Assembly: GCA_002928965.1 (NCBI GenBank)
Contig: PERU01000001.1
Coordinates: 124,001 to 188,000, forward strand
Direction of reading: 5' to 3'
Length of the DNA: 64,000 nucleotides
DNA from: Methylomonas sp.
Lineage (GTDB): Bacteria > Pseudomonadota > Gammaproteobacteria > Methylococcales > Methylomonadaceae
Positions 1 to 10,147 of the stretch are shown here, one piece after another. Numbering within the stretch: position 1 is the first letter of the stretch; every line of letters starts with the position of its first letter. Both the position numbers and the translations under genes were made by a program. The notes under the pieces are model-generated. The model worked only from the letters and a program-made list of their open reading frames with translations. It did not search any database and was not told the DNA's origin.

Positions 1-2
1 AT

Positions 3-281
3 GCGGCGCAGGAACTCTGGAACGAATTGGGGCATGTTGGCGACATCGTCATGGCTGCTTGGCCTGCAGTCGATGAATCCGCCTTGCAGCAAGATGCCAT
101 CGAAATGGTAGTTCAGGTCAACGGAAAATTACGCGGTAAGTTCTCAGTGGCTGCCAATGCAGGCAAGGAACAAATTGAGGCGTTGGTGTTAGCGGATGAA
201 CATGTGCAGCGCTATATCGACGGCAAACCGATCAGAAAGTTGATCGTTGTACCGCAAAAACTGGTGAATATCGTTGTCTAG
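3..281 (+). CDS. leuS: Leucyl-tRNA synthetase, C-terminal fragment
   Basis: This is the last 92 codons of a gene that begins before the window. The frame opens with AAQELWNELGH, typical of the class I LeuRS anticodon-binding domain, and continues into VQVNGKLRGKF and IRKLIVVPQKLVNIVV, the usual LeuRS C-terminal tail. LeuRS charges tRNA-Leu in the cytoplasm. A TTG at 27 is only an internal Leu codon, so no start is called. It lies 27 bases before lptE, the same leuS-lptE-holA order as in many gammaproteobacteria. Confidence 0.95.
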   Translation, partial: AAQELWNELGHVGDIVMAAWPAVDESALQQDAIEMVVQVNGKLRGKFSVAANAGKEQIEALVLADEHVQRYIDGKPIRKLIVVPQKLVNIVV

Positions 282-308
282 TACATCAATCACAAGCGGT
301 TGGTTTAA

Positions 309-809
309 ATGAAAAAAATCCGAAAATTTATTTTGGTCACTATGCTGAGTCTATTGGCAGCCTGCGGTTATCACATGCGAGGCTCGATTGCCTTGCCTGC
401 CGAATTGAAAAATATTTATGCCTTCGGGGTGTCGGGTGCTTTAAACAGAGAGTTGCAAGATATTTTGAAAGCATCGGATGGCAAAATGGCGACAACCCCT
501 AATGAAGCCGGCATTGTGGTGAAGGTTCTTAGGGAAGATATTCGTCGCCGGGTGTTATCTGTCGGATCCACAGGTAAGTCCAGTGAGGTAGAGTTGGACT
601 ATTATTTGCGGTTTCAGTTTTACGATAATAAGGAAAACCCTTTGTTGGAAGAGCAAACCATCGAAATCACTCGTGAGTTCTTTAATGATCAAACCGCAAT
701 CCTGGCTAAAGAAAACGAGGAGGTCATGATCCAAAGAGAGATTTATCGCCAAGCTGGGCGAATGTTGATGGTTAGGGCGCAAGCGGCGTTGGAAAGTCGT
801 AAAAGTTAG
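309..809 (+). CDS. lptE: LPS-assembly outer membrane lipoprotein LptE
   Basis: This 166-residue lipoprotein plugs the LptD barrel and helps insert lipopolysaccharide into the outer membrane. A lipoprotein signal is visible: a basic start (MKKIRK), a hydrophobic stretch and a lipobox LLAAC with Cys19, followed by GYHMRG, the CGY(H)LRG-like start of mature LptE. Length fits the family. It lies between leuS and holA, and its TAG is only 2 bases before the holA ATG, so the three genes are probably co-transcribed. Confidence 0.93.
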   Translation: MKKIRKFILVTMLSLLAACGYHMRGSIALPAELKNIYAFGVSGALNRELQDILKASDGKMATTPNEAGIVVKVLREDIRRRVLSVGSTGKSSEVELDYYLRFQFYDNKENPLLEEQTIEITREFFNDQTAILAKENEEVMIQREIYRQAGRMLMVRAQAALESRKS

Positions 810-811
810 TT

Positions 812-1855
812 ATGCGTATCAAGCCGGAGCAGTTGCAATCCGAGTTACGTAAATCATTGCAGCCTGTCTATCTGGTCTCCGGTGATGAGCCCTTACAGGT
901 GGGTGAGGCCGCAGACGCCATAAGAAATGCAGCACGATTGGCTGGATTTTCTGTTAGAGAAGTCATTAACATTGAGCAAGGCAATGAATGGGCGCAGTTG
1001 GCTGAAGAAGCCGATGCCTTATCCATTTTCGCAGATCAAAAGCTGATCGATTTGCGCTTGTTTTCGGCGAAACCTGGAAATGAGGGAGGTAAAGCTCTGA
1101 TTGGCTATTGTCAGTGTTTACCGTCTGAAACATTGTTGCTGATAACTGCAGGTAAATTAGATGCGGCTACTCAGAAGTCCCAATGGTTTCAAGCCATTGA
1201 CCGGGTTGGTGCTGTTATACAGGTTTGGCCTTTGCAGGGTCAGGATTTATTGGGTTGGTTGCAGCGTCGGGCGGAGACTAGGGGTATGCACATTGAGCCT
1301 GATGCGCTCAAAAGTCTGGCTGTGCGTATTGAAGGTAATTTACTGGCGGCGGCTCAGGAAATTGAAAAGCTGTTTATTCTGTACGGTCAGGCTAAGCTGA
1401 GTAAAGTCATGGTTGAAAATGCCGTTGCTGACAGTGCCCGGTTTGATGTGTTTAAACTTACAGATGCATTGCTGAGTGGAAAGTTGAATCGTGCGACTAA
1501 AATTTTGTACGGTCTTAAAACTGAGGGCGTTGCCGCTCCGGTAGTGCTTTGGGCAGTCAGTCGTGAAGCCCGGCTTTTGTTTAATGTCAAATCCGAGCTT
1601 AAGCAAGGCGGTCATCAGGAAGCCGTATTTAGAAAATTTCAAATCTGGGATAAACGTATCCCCTTGGTAAATGAAGCCATTAAGCGGCTCAATCTCACAC
1701 AGATACAGGCTGTATTGCTGGCTAGTGCAAAAGCGGATGCCGAGATCAAAGGGCAATTGACAGGGAATTGCTGGGAAACGATGTTTGAGATTTGTTCGCG
1801 ATTTTGTCTACCTTCATTTGCTGACTCAGCCGCTAAGACTTTAGGCGGGGTTTAA
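812..1855 (+). CDS. holA: DNA polymerase III subunit delta
   Basis: A 347-residue HolA, close to the E. coli length (343). Delta opens the beta clamp within the clamp-loader complex during replication. The N-terminal MRIKPEQLQSELRKSLQPVYLVSGDEPL is the family opening, with YLVSGDEPL the pseudo P-loop strand region. SLAVRIEGNLLAAAQEIEKL in the middle is the hallmark helix of delta subunits. The start follows lptE directly with a 2-base gap. Confidence 0.94.
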   Translation: MRIKPEQLQSELRKSLQPVYLVSGDEPLQVGEAADAIRNAARLAGFSVREVINIEQGNEWAQLAEEADALSIFADQKLIDLRLFSAKPGNEGGKALIGYCQCLPSETLLLITAGKLDAATQKSQWFQAIDRVGAVIQVWPLQGQDLLGWLQRRAETRGMHIEPDALKSLAVRIEGNLLAAAQEIEKLFILYGQAKLSKVMVENAVADSARFDVFKLTDALLSGKLNRATKILYGLKTEGVAAPVVLWAVSREARLLFNVKSELKQGGHQEAVFRKFQIWDKRIPLVNEAIKRLNLTQIQAVLLASAKADAEIKGQLTGNCWETMFEICSRFCLPSFADSAAKTLGGV

Positions 1856-1912
1856 TTTAAGTTGAATTCTTGATAAAATTAGTTGGTTATTAATTTGCAT
1901 TGAGTGTTAGTC

Positions 1913-2218
1913 ATGAGTGTCATCGAAAGAATTCAAGAACAACTTGCCAGTCAGCCTGTGGTTTTATATATGAAGGGAACACCTGATTTCCCCCAATGTG
2001 GTTTTTCCGGGCGGGTAGTGCAAGTGTTGCAGGCCTGTGATGCTCAATATCGCGCGATCAATATCTTTGAAGATCCTGAATTGCGCGATGCGTTAAAAGA
2101 GTATTCGAATTGGCCAACTTACCCGCAGTTATATATCAATGGTGAATTGATCGGTGGCTGCGATATTGTCATGGATCTGTATAACAAGGGTGAATTAAAG
2201 TCTATGCTGCCTGCATAA
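1913..2218 (+). CDS. grxD: Monothiol glutaredoxin (Grx4 type)
   Basis: A 101-residue CGFS-type glutaredoxin. FPQCGFSGRVVQVL carries the monothiol active site, and WPTYPQLYINGELIGGCDIV carries the glutathione-binding TYPQ and GGCD signatures. Proteins of this kind carry [2Fe-2S] clusters, often with BolA partners, and act in Fe-S delivery rather than disulfide reduction. ATG at 1913 (MSVIERIQEQ) matches the family start better than the in-frame GTG at 1904. Confidence 0.94.
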   Translation: MSVIERIQEQLASQPVVLYMKGTPDFPQCGFSGRVVQVLQACDAQYRAINIFEDPELRDALKEYSNWPTYPQLYINGELIGGCDIVMDLYNKGELKSMLPA

Positions 2219-2258
2219 ACTCCTTGTTGATGGCGACTCGACTCCAGCGGGTCGCCGT

Positions 2259-2885
2259 TCACGCTGCTTCGAAAGCTTGTAATTTTTTCCAGCGATTGTA
2301 AATAATACAAAACAGTTCCGCTGTTTGTTCTGCGTCATATAGTGCCGAATGCGCTCGTTGATTATCCCACGTCAGTCCCGCCGCTTCGGCAATTTTAGCC
2401 AGTACAGTTTGACCAAAAACCAGCCCTCCCAAGGTGGCTGTATCGAAGCTGCTAAAAGGATGAAACGGGCTGCGTTTATGTTGTGTCCGATCTATGGCGG
2501 CATTTAAGAAGTTGATGTCAAACGCCGGATTGTGGCCTACCAAAATTGCCCTTTTGCATTCATTGCGTTTTACGGCAGCTTTGATTGGCGCGAACAATTG
2601 ATTTAATGCCTCTTTTTCTTCAATCGCCATTCGAAACGGGTGATAAGGATCAATGCCTGTAAATTTCAAGGCAGCATCATCCAGCTCTGAATTTTTAAAT
2701 GGAATGATATTACAGTGATGTTTTTCGGTGATACTCAACCAGCCCCCGGCATCTTGCTCGACGATGATCGCGGCAATTTCCAGTAGTGGATTCTTTTTTG
2801 CATTGAAACCGGCTGTTTCAATATCAACAATGACGGGGAGATAACCTCTGAATCGATTGCCAAGAGGATAGTGACTATTTTCCAT
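2259..2885 (-). CDS. rnt: Ribonuclease T
   Basis: A 208-residue DEDDh 3'-5' exonuclease that trims tRNA and other stable RNA 3' ends in the cytoplasm. NRFRGYLPVIVDIETAGFNAK matches RNase T around exonuclease motif I (D and E of DIET). GHNPAFDINFL is motif II and AHSALYDAEQTAELF is motif III with its catalytic His and Asp. FNAKKNPLLEIAAI and the C-terminal NRWKKL also agree with E. coli RNase T. It is divergent from mlaA, with about 93 bases between the starts. Confidence 0.93.
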   Translation of the reverse strand: MENSHYPLGNRFRGYLPVIVDIETAGFNAKKNPLLEIAAIIVEQDAGGWLSITEKHHCNIIPFKNSELDDAALKFTGIDPYHPFRMAIEEKEALNQLFAPIKAAVKRNECKRAILVGHNPAFDINFLNAAIDRTQHKRSPFHPFSSFDTATLGGLVFGQTVLAKIAEAAGLTWDNQRAHSALYDAEQTAELFCIIYNRWKKLQAFEAA

Positions 2886-2978
2886 GGGCTGTGCTGGCTT
2901 GATAACTCGTGTAAAATAATATGTTACGTCAGATTTAGACGGCTATAAACAATAAACTAAGTTTGCGAGGAGAAACTT

Positions 2979-3764
2979 ATGCAATGTAGGAAACTCGGTT
3001 CGTTATTGGCTATCGGTGTGATGGCTATATTGAGCGGTTGCGCAACCGTGCAAACTGCTGACCCCAGGGATCCCTGGGAGAGTTGGAACAGAGGCGTACA
3101 ATCCTTTAACGATAACGTTGACAGTTTTGTGATGAAACCGGTTGCTAAAGGCTACAACTGGATCATGCCGGACTTCGCGGATAAAGGTGTTACTAATTTC
3201 TTCAGTAACTTGGATGACATCGGTGTTTTTACCAACGACTTGTTGCAAGGTAAATTCCTGCAGTCAGGAATGGATACGGCGCGATTTTTAGTCAATACCA
3301 CTGCGGGTGTGGGTGGCTTTGTTGACGTGGGCAGCATGATTGACTTGCCCAAACACAATGAAGATTTTGATCAAACTTTGGGCTTCTGGGGCGTCCCAAC
3401 CGGGCCTTACGTGGTGTTGCCATTTTTTGGCCCAAGTTCACCTCGCGGTATCTTGGGTTTGGCGGGTGATGCGGCCATGAATCCAATAACGTATGCAGGC
3501 ATTTATTTAAACCCTGAATGGCTGGGGGCGGCGGTGTCTATGGGGGCGGGGGCTGTTAAAGTGATTGATGCACGTTCCGATCTTTTAGGCCTGGAAAAGG
3601 TTGCTAATGAAGCTGCTTTGGATAGATACCAGTTTTTTCGGGATGCCTATTTGTCCAACCGTAATTATTTAGTCCACGATGGTAACGTGCCTGAAGAGGA
3701 TGTGTTGAAGTTTGAAAATCTTAAAGACGAAGGTTTTGGTCCACTAAATACCAATCCTTACTAA
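2979..3764 (+). CDS. mlaA: Phospholipid-retention lipoprotein MlaA (VacJ)
   Basis: A 261-residue outer-membrane lipoprotein. With the Mla pathway it removes mislocalised phospholipids from the outer leaflet. The signal ends in lipobox ILSGC with Cys21. DPWESWNRGVQSFND is the classic MlaA opening, and DFDQTLGFWGVPTGPYVVLPFFGPSSPRG is the family core. A good ribosome-binding site (GAGGAG) precedes the ATG. No mlaBCDEF genes are adjacent; the gene stands alone and is followed by a hairpin at 3784-3809. Confidence 0.94.
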   Translation: MQCRKLGSLLAIGVMAILSGCATVQTADPRDPWESWNRGVQSFNDNVDSFVMKPVAKGYNWIMPDFADKGVTNFFSNLDDIGVFTNDLLQGKFLQSGMDTARFLVNTTAGVGGFVDVGSMIDLPKHNEDFDQTLGFWGVPTGPYVVLPFFGPSSPRGILGLAGDAAMNPITYAGIYLNPEWLGAAVSMGAGAVKVIDARSDLLGLEKVANEAALDRYQFFRDAYLSNRNYLVHDGNVPEEDVLKFENLKDEGFGPLNTNPY

Positions 3765-3783
3765 GTTTCAAAGTTTGAAATCA

Positions 3784-3809
3784 GTGAGGCGCATACTTTT
3801 GCGCCTCAC
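3784..3809 (+). terminator. Hairpin after mlaA
   Basis: GTGAGGCGC and GCGCCTCAC form a perfect 9-bp stem around an 8-base loop, 20 bases after the mlaA stop and in the gap before the convergent mtaB end. No clear T-run follows, so it may be a Rho-assisted end or an RNA-protecting hairpin rather than a strong intrinsic terminator. Confidence 0.55.
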
Positions 3810-3903
3810 GCGATGTCTTCAGCTATTACCCAAGCCCTATTTTCAAGGGATTTTGTTCGAGCTGAGGTTGTATGGGCCAAATACGGCATTGCTCTCGACA
3901 GAC

Positions 3904-5220
3904 TCAGAACGTATTGTGTTTGGTGGACGAGTTATCACTCAATTCTGCAAAAATAAACCCTGATTCAGCCCTGAGCAATGTCGCTGGCACAATCCGGTTT
4001 TCCAACTCAATATCAGCATTAACTTCACAAGCCACTCTTAAATAATTTGGCGTATAGCCAAAATAACGAATTTTGCCGTTATTCAATGATTCTGATTGGC
4101 CCTCCCAAAGTATATCGACCTGAGTGCCAAGGTTCTGGCTATTGAACGCCAGCTTCATGGTTTCGGTCAGTTCGTGCAACTGTTTACTGCGCTGTTTCTT
4201 GAGTTCCTGACTAACGGCATTTGCAAAGGTGGCCGCTGCGGTGCCTTCACGCGGCGAATAGCTAAAGATGTGAATGTGGCCGAAGCCGATGTTTTGGATA
4301 TAGTCGAAGCTGTCCTGCCATTCCTGTTCGGTTTCGCCGGGAAAGCCGACGATAATATCGGTAGTGATGTTGAAATCAGGAATCGTCGCTCTGGCCAGAT
4401 TGACGATTTCAGCGAATTCCTCGGTCTTGCAGCGTCTGGCCATGCGTTTCAATACGCTGTCACTTCCGCTTTGCAGAGGTAGATGCAGGTGAGGCATCAG
4501 CCGTGGATTTTTGAATAAATCAAAAAAACCCTTTGGCAGTTCCCATGGCTCCAATGATCCCATGCGCAAGCGCGGGATTTTGGTTTTATTCAGGATCTGC
4601 GTAATCAGCTCGACCAGATTGCTGTTGATATCGCTACCATAGCCGCCTAAATGGACCCCGGTAATGATGGCCTCATTGACGCCCTGGTTGTGCAGTGTGT
4701 TGATCTCGTCGATTACATCCTGAATGGGCCGACTATGCTCGTCGCCACGCGCGACGGTGACGATACAGAACGTGCAGCGGTAACGGCAGCCGTCCTGAAC
4801 TTTAACGAATGCCCGTTGGCGGCCACGACTGAACAATGACACTTCGCCGGGCTCGGTTGACATTGCTGGCATGCTGTCCAGATTGAGTTCCGCCAGGGTT
4901 TTTTCGACCAATTGGTTTTTATCCTGGTTGCCGACGATCAAATCCACACCCATCAAGTGTGCGGCTTCGGTTTCGTTTAAAGTGGCATAACAACCGCTTA
5001 CCACTAGCTTAGCCTGAGGATTATCCCGATGGATGCGGCGGATCATTTGCTTGGATTTTTTCACGGCATCCTGTGTCACCGCGCAGGAATTGATGATCAC
5101 CAGTTGCGCCTCGCTCAGATTGCGGGTGATCGCGTGGCCCTTGGCCTGAAAGGCTTGAGCCCAGGTTTCCAGTTCGGCTTCGTTCAGGCGGCAGCCCAGG
5201 GTTTTTAAATGTATTTGCAT
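3904..5220 (-). CDS. mtaB: tRNA t6A37 methylthiotransferase MtaB
   Basis: A 438-residue radical SAM methylthiotransferase. The N-terminal UPF0004 domain has the three cluster cysteines in LGCRLN, NSCAVT and VSGCYA. The radical SAM motif is CRYRCTFC, preceded by [17 protein letters not shown] and FSYSPREGT are conserved in the family, and a C-terminal TRAM region follows. MtaB converts t6A37 to ms2t6A37 in tRNAs reading ANN codons. The opening QIHLKTLGCRLNEAE is MtaB-like rather than MiaB- or RimO-like. It probably belongs with the downstream-facing genes on the same strand (purB, spmAB-like). Confidence 0.9.
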   Translation of the reverse strand: MQIHLKTLGCRLNEAELETWAQAFQAKGHAITRNLSEAQLVIINSCAVTQDAVKKSKQMIRRIHRDNPQAKLVVSGCYATLNETEAAHLMGVDLIVGNQDKNQLVEKTLAELNLDSMPAMSTEPGEVSLFSRGRQRAFVKVQDGCRYRCTFCIVTVARGDEHSRPIQDVIDEINTLHNQGVNEAIITGVHLGGYGSDINSNLVELITQILNKTKIPRLRMGSLEPWELPKGFFDLFKNPRLMPHLHLPLQSGSDSVLKRMARRCKTEEFAEIVNLARATIPDFNITTDIIVGFPGETEQEWQDSFDYIQNIGFGHIHIFSYSPREGTAAATFANAVSQELKKQRSKQLHELTETMKLAFNSQNLGTQVDILWEGQSESLNNGKIRYFGYTPNYLRVACEVNADIELENRIVPATLLRAESGFIFAELSDNSSTKHNTF

Positions 5221-5281
5221 GTATGTCTAAAAAAACGTAGTTTGCAGTAGCTTGGTGCCATGCACCTTTAATCAAAAATAA

Positions 5282-6514
5282 TTAACCGAAAAACCAATAA
5301 GTCACCAAAATAGCGGCAATAATCCCGCCTAGGTCGGCAATGATGCCGCACACGGCGGCATGACGTATTTGTTGAATGTTCACCGCGCCAAAATACACCG
5401 CCAGCACGTAAAACGTGGTCTCTGTACTGCCCTGTACCACCGATGCCAAGCGTCCGGCAAAGGAATCGGCGCCGTGTGCCTGCAGGGTGTCTATCATCAT
5501 CGCCCGCGCGCCGCTGCCGCTGAACGGCTTCATCAATGCGGTTGGCAGGCCCTCGATAAAACGGTTGTCGATACCACCATAATTGACCAATAGTCTCACA
5601 CCATCGGTGATCAACTCCAGCGCGCCGCTGGCCCGAAACACGCCGAAGGCCACCAGCATGGCCACCAGATAGGGGATGATGGTGATGGCGGTCTGAAAGC
5701 CGTGTTTGGCACCCTCTATAAACAATTCGTAGGCATTCAAGCGTTTGTAGGTTGCTGCAGCGATGAAGGCAATCACCAAGCTGAACAAAATCACTTGGCT
5801 GACCAGTGCCGATTGCAGCAGCATTTCCGCCTGATCAAGATGAGCGAAATAAGTCAATATGCCGCCGACCAAGGCCGTGATGCCCATCCAGTACGCCAGC
5901 ACCACTCTGTTCAACAGATTGATTTTCTGCGCCATAGCGACGGCCAGCAAGCCGATCAGCGTCGACATATAAGTGGCGATCAATATCGGGATGAACACAT
6001 CGGTCGGATTGGTGGCGCCGAGTTGTGCCCGGTAAGCGAATATCGTCACCGGAAACAGCGTTACCGACGAGGTATTGAGTACCAGAAACAGAATCTGCGC
6101 GTCGCTGGCCCGCTCAGGATGGGGGTTCAGGGTCTGCATTTCCTGCATGGCCTTGATGCCCATGGGGGTTGCGGCGTTGTCCAATCCCAGCATATTGGCA
6201 GCGATGTTCATCACGATTGCTCCCAGTGCAGGATGATTATTCGGAATTTCAGGCATCAACTTGCTGAAAAGCGGGTTCAGAGCTTTAGTCAACAAATCTA
6301 TGAAGCCGCTATGCTCGCCAATTTTCATAATACCCAGCCATAAGGCCAGCAGCCCGCTCAATCCGAGTGAAATCTCGAACGCGGTTTTCGACAGGCTGAA
6401 CATCGCATTCATCAGATCTGAAAACACCTGAGTGTCGCCCAGCACCAGCAACTTGAAGGCGGCGGTGGCGAAAGCGCTCAGGAAGAAGAATATCCAGATG
6501 AAGTTCAGCAACAA
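5282..6514 (-). CDS. Fused SpmA/SpmB-like nucleoside-recognition membrane protein
   Basis: A 410-residue polytopic protein with two Gate/nucleoside-recognition domains. The first half has the SpmA-like NIAANMLGLDNAATPMGIKAMQEMQ; the second has the SpmB-like PFSGSGARAM and VVQGSTETTFYVLAVYFGAV. In Bacillus these are two spore-maturation proteins; in many Gram-negatives they are one polypeptide of unknown transport role. Multiple hydrophobic helices place it in the inner membrane. It lies 13 bases after purB on the same strand, so it is likely co-transcribed; a role in nucleotide or nucleoside handling is only suggested by that. Confidence 0.85.
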   Translation of the reverse strand: MLLNFIWIFFFLSAFATAAFKLLVLGDTQVFSDLMNAMFSLSKTAFEISLGLSGLLALWLGIMKIGEHSGFIDLLTKALNPLFSKLMPEIPNNHPALGAIVMNIAANMLGLDNAATPMGIKAMQEMQTLNPHPERASDAQILFLVLNTSSVTLFPVTIFAYRAQLGATNPTDVFIPILIATYMSTLIGLLAVAMAQKINLLNRVVLAYWMGITALVGGILTYFAHLDQAEMLLQSALVSQVILFSLVIAFIAAATYKRLNAYELFIEGAKHGFQTAITIIPYLVAMLVAFGVFRASGALELITDGVRLLVNYGGIDNRFIEGLPTALMKPFSGSGARAMMIDTLQAHGADSFAGRLASVVQGSTETTFYVLAVYFGAVNIQQIRHAAVCGIIADLGGIIAAILVTYWFFG

Positions 6515-6527
6515 CCTGTCCTGGTGT

Positions 6528-7898
<1,371 letters not shown>

Positions 7899-7917
7899 TT
7901 AGAAGATATATTGGTAA

Positions 7918-8610
7918 TTATTTAAAAACCGAGGCTAGCCAATTGCTGAAATTAGCAGCGGTTTCAATAGTTAATAGGTTTTCGGATAAGGCATCCGGCA
8001 ATCTTATGCCGGGCTCTTTTTGCCAGGCTCGCCATGTATAGATTCTGGCTTTCGATAAATGAATGTCTTTAAATAGCTTGGTGGGTAAGTTATTTATCGA
8101 GAGGTCTGCGTGAGCTAATAGGGCTTGTTGTTCTGTGCCTGTTGAAATCATTTGCTCGACAAAATTTTCAATCATTCCGTCATTTTGGTGGTCGGGCATG
8201 ATCCATAAGCCAATATCGGGTAAGCCATTTAAATGTTTGAAAATGTCACCTTTTTGATAATTAGGCTGGTCCGATATTTCGTAGAGGCCGTAATTATGTT
8301 CTTGTAAAAAAGTGTTTATTGTTTTGGTGATTAAGTCTCGTCTTGAAGTAACTCCACCATTGTTGTCTGGCGCAAAATCAGCATCGATTATAATGGCTAA
8401 TTTATCAATATCACCATTACGCAATCGTTTAATTTCTGTGGGTAAGTGGTCAATCAGGTTCGTCCAGCCGTTTCTTTGTGAGCCTCTGTCCTTCGGAGTG
8501 ACGATGGTTATTTCTGGCACATCGACATCAGTGATACCCAGTTTTTTGCAGAATGCCTTAACAAAGGCTCGATCATCATTGCCTTCAACCAACAATATCT
8601 TTTTAGACAT
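7918..8610 (-). CDS. DUF3226/TOPRIM-like protein paired with an OLD-type ATPase
   Basis: A 230-residue protein of a TOPRIM-like family (DUF3226 by pattern). TOPRIM motif I is visible as LLVEGNDD with Glu9, and motif II as IIIDADFAP with Asp76 and Asp78. These are the metal-binding Glu and DxD of topoisomerase/primase/OLD nuclease folds. Its ATG overlaps the stop of the upstream ATPase (TAATG), a sign of translational coupling. In PARIS (AriA/AriB) and AbiL-like systems an ABC ATPase is likewise paired with a small TOPRIM protein. A defence role is an inference from this pairing. The gene is clearly AT-richer than purB, which begins 31 bases further on. Confidence 0.78.
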   Translation of the reverse strand: MSKKILLVEGNDDRAFVKAFCKKLGITDVDVPEITIVTPKDRGSQRNGWTNLIDHLPTEIKRLRNGDIDKLAIIIDADFAPDNNGGVTSRRDLITKTINTFLQEHNYGLYEISDQPNYQKGDIFKHLNGLPDIGLWIMPDHQNDGMIENFVEQMISTGTEQQALLAHADLSINNLPTKLFKDIHLSKARIYTWRAWQKEPGIRLPDALSENLLTIETAANFSNWLASVFK

Positions 8611-9755
8611 TATCTGATCTCAAGTTCTGATGCAGTTATGGTTTGTAACTCGGCCTCGTCGTAAACGGTAGCAATGATTTTCCCATGATCGCTGGTGAGT
8701 TTGCTCTTTGAAACTTTTAGCAAAATGCCATCTTCCGGACTTTCAACGGCGGATTTAGTAAAACTTTCGATACAATCCCAACTGTGGGTTGTTGCAAATA
8801 CTTGAATATTTAGATCTTTCGCTAATTGGAAAATGATGCGCCAGACTTCTTCTTGAACGCTGTAGTGCAAGCCGTTTTCGAATTCGTCAATCAGTAAAAT
8901 TCCGTCTTTTGCTGGAAACACAGAAAGTATCAGTTGCAAGATACGCGACATGCCATCGCCCATGCTACTGAGGGGGATTCTGTTTTCTACATCTTTAGTC
9001 TTAACAATTGCAAAACGGCCGTTGTGGTTTTGATGAGATTCAATGAATGCTAGCTTTTCAATACGGTCATCAATTAACTGCAAAGCTTTTATGACAATAT
9101 TTTCATATGGGCTTAGTATAATTTCATCCCAAAGCGTAGAAAGTTGTTCTGATGATAAAAAGTCTGGCGGAACATAGCTTAATCCAAATGAATAAAGTTT
9201 AGAGTTTAGGAGCCAAAAAGTAGAAAACTGCGGTTTGGTTTCTTCTAATTCGTGAATTGTGTTCTTGCCTGATTCTAACGTTATGCGTATTGCTGGATAT
9301 AATAGTGCTGAATCTTTAGCATTGGATAAGTCAGATTTTACAATGACTCTGCGGCGAGTTGAAAATGGCTGGCCATCTTCGTCAATATCTGATTCATCTT
9401 TAAAGTAATAGAATATATATTCTATTTTTAAAAGGGTTTTCTCATCGGAGGACAAAGTTATATTGATATTGTCCTTTGAAGGGAATTTTCGATTGGGAAA
9501 GAGGTTTTTTAGTCCTGCCCAGTTTTTTACGTTAGTGTCAACAGGTGAGCGATCCAATCCATATGTTTCGTCATGTCCATTCAGTATTGTGCCAAGTAGC
9601 TCAAGATTTGCGTCGCCCGCATAGATGCGTAAAGCCTCTAGAATAGAGCTTTTGCCGCTATTGTTTTTGCCGACAATCAAATTCACGCGGCCAAGTTTTG
9701 GGATTTCCAAATCCTCTAACATGCGGAAGTTTTTAATGCGTAAATTGGTTAGCAT
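8610..9755 (-). CDS. AAA15/OLD-like ABC-type ATPase (putative defence component)
   Basis: A 381-residue SMC/RecF/OLD-like ATPase. It opens with LTNLRIKNFRMLEDLEI, typical of AAA15/AAA21 proteins. Walker A is GKNNSGKS (residues 29-36), a degenerate ABC signature is SSMGDGMSRIL, Walker B is ILLIDEFENGLH and the His switch is ATTHSWDCIE. There is no TOPRIM domain in this chain, which is shorter than class 1 OLD or GajA; the TOPRIM function is supplied by the coupled downstream gene. The start has AAGG 8 bases upstream. The gap to the XRE gene stop is about 60 bases and contains the palindrome CAGTACTG at 9787-9794, a possible operator. Expected to be a cytoplasmic sensor or regulator; function unproven. 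Confidence 0.8.
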   Translation of the reverse strand: MLTNLRIKNFRMLEDLEIPKLGRVNLIVGKNNSGKSSILEALRIYAGDANLELLGTILNGHDETYGLDRSPVDTNVKNWAGLKNLFPNRKFPSKDNINITLSSDEKTLLKIEYIFYYFKDESDIDEDGQPFSTRRRVIVKSDLSNAKDSALLYPAIRITLESGKNTIHELEETKPQFSTFWLLNSKLYSFGLSYVPPDFLSSEQLSTLWDEIILSPYENIVIKALQLIDDRIEKLAFIESHQNHNGRFAIVKTKDVENRIPLSSMGDGMSRILQLILSVFPAKDGILLIDEFENGLHYSVQEEVWRIIFQLAKDLNIQVFATTHSWDCIESFTKSAVESPEDGILLKVSKSKLTSDHGKIIATVYDEAELQTITASELEIR

Positions 9756-9814
9756 TGTTTACCTTATGTATAATTACTCTTAGGCACAGTACTGAAATGA
9801 CGAGAAAACTATTT

Positions 9815-10090
9815 TCACCAGACATTTAATTGGTCGAGATTAATTCTTAGAATAGACGCTATTTTCTTTAGCATGGTTTTGTTAGGATTTTCTAGGCTTT
9901 CAAGTTCGGTATATTCAGCTTCTGAGATATTTAAACGTGTGGCTAATTCGTTTATTGATAAGTGAAAATATTCCCGCCAAGCTTTAATGGGTGTAATGTC
10001 TTGTTTAATAACAGCGCCAACCACCTCATTAGGAATAGTGGTATTGTCAACAGTATGTTCTATCAAATAGTCGATATAAGGAATTACCAT
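9815..10090 (-). CDS. XRE/Cro-type helix-turn-helix regulator, probably 5'-truncated
   Basis: Ninety-one codons from the first ATG. ITPIKAWREYFHLSINELATRLNISEAEYTELES is an XRE helix-turn-helix of the kind found in antitoxin-like regulators, which typically read PVRAWREHRGLTQAELA. Upstream of the ATG the same frame reads GGYRVLFEFDDIKDSPTF straight back to the mnmA stop (10148-10150) with no ATG, GTG or TTG. That stretch looks like the normal N-terminus of this family, so the gene appears to have lost its start. No toxin gene is adjacent. It could regulate the ATPase/TOPRIM pair or be a leftover antitoxin. Confidence 0.65.
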   Translation of the reverse strand: MVIPYIDYLIEHTVDNTTIPNEVVGAVIKQDITPIKAWREYFHLSINELATRLNISEAEYTELESLENPNKTMLKKIASILRINLDQLNVW

Positions 10091-10147
10091 AAAAGTTGGG
10101 CTGTCTTTGATGTCGTCAAATTCAAATAATACTCGATAGCCACCGAT

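Noticed and set aside
5702-6343. A 213-codon open frame on the plus strand opposite the SpmA/SpmB-like gene
   Set aside because: The His/Gln-rich translation is the antisense of a clear multi-span membrane protein; no ribosome-binding site or family match.
9787-9794. CAGTACTG palindrome as a firm operator
   Set aside because: Eight bases, one copy; mentioned only as a possibility in the ATPase entry.
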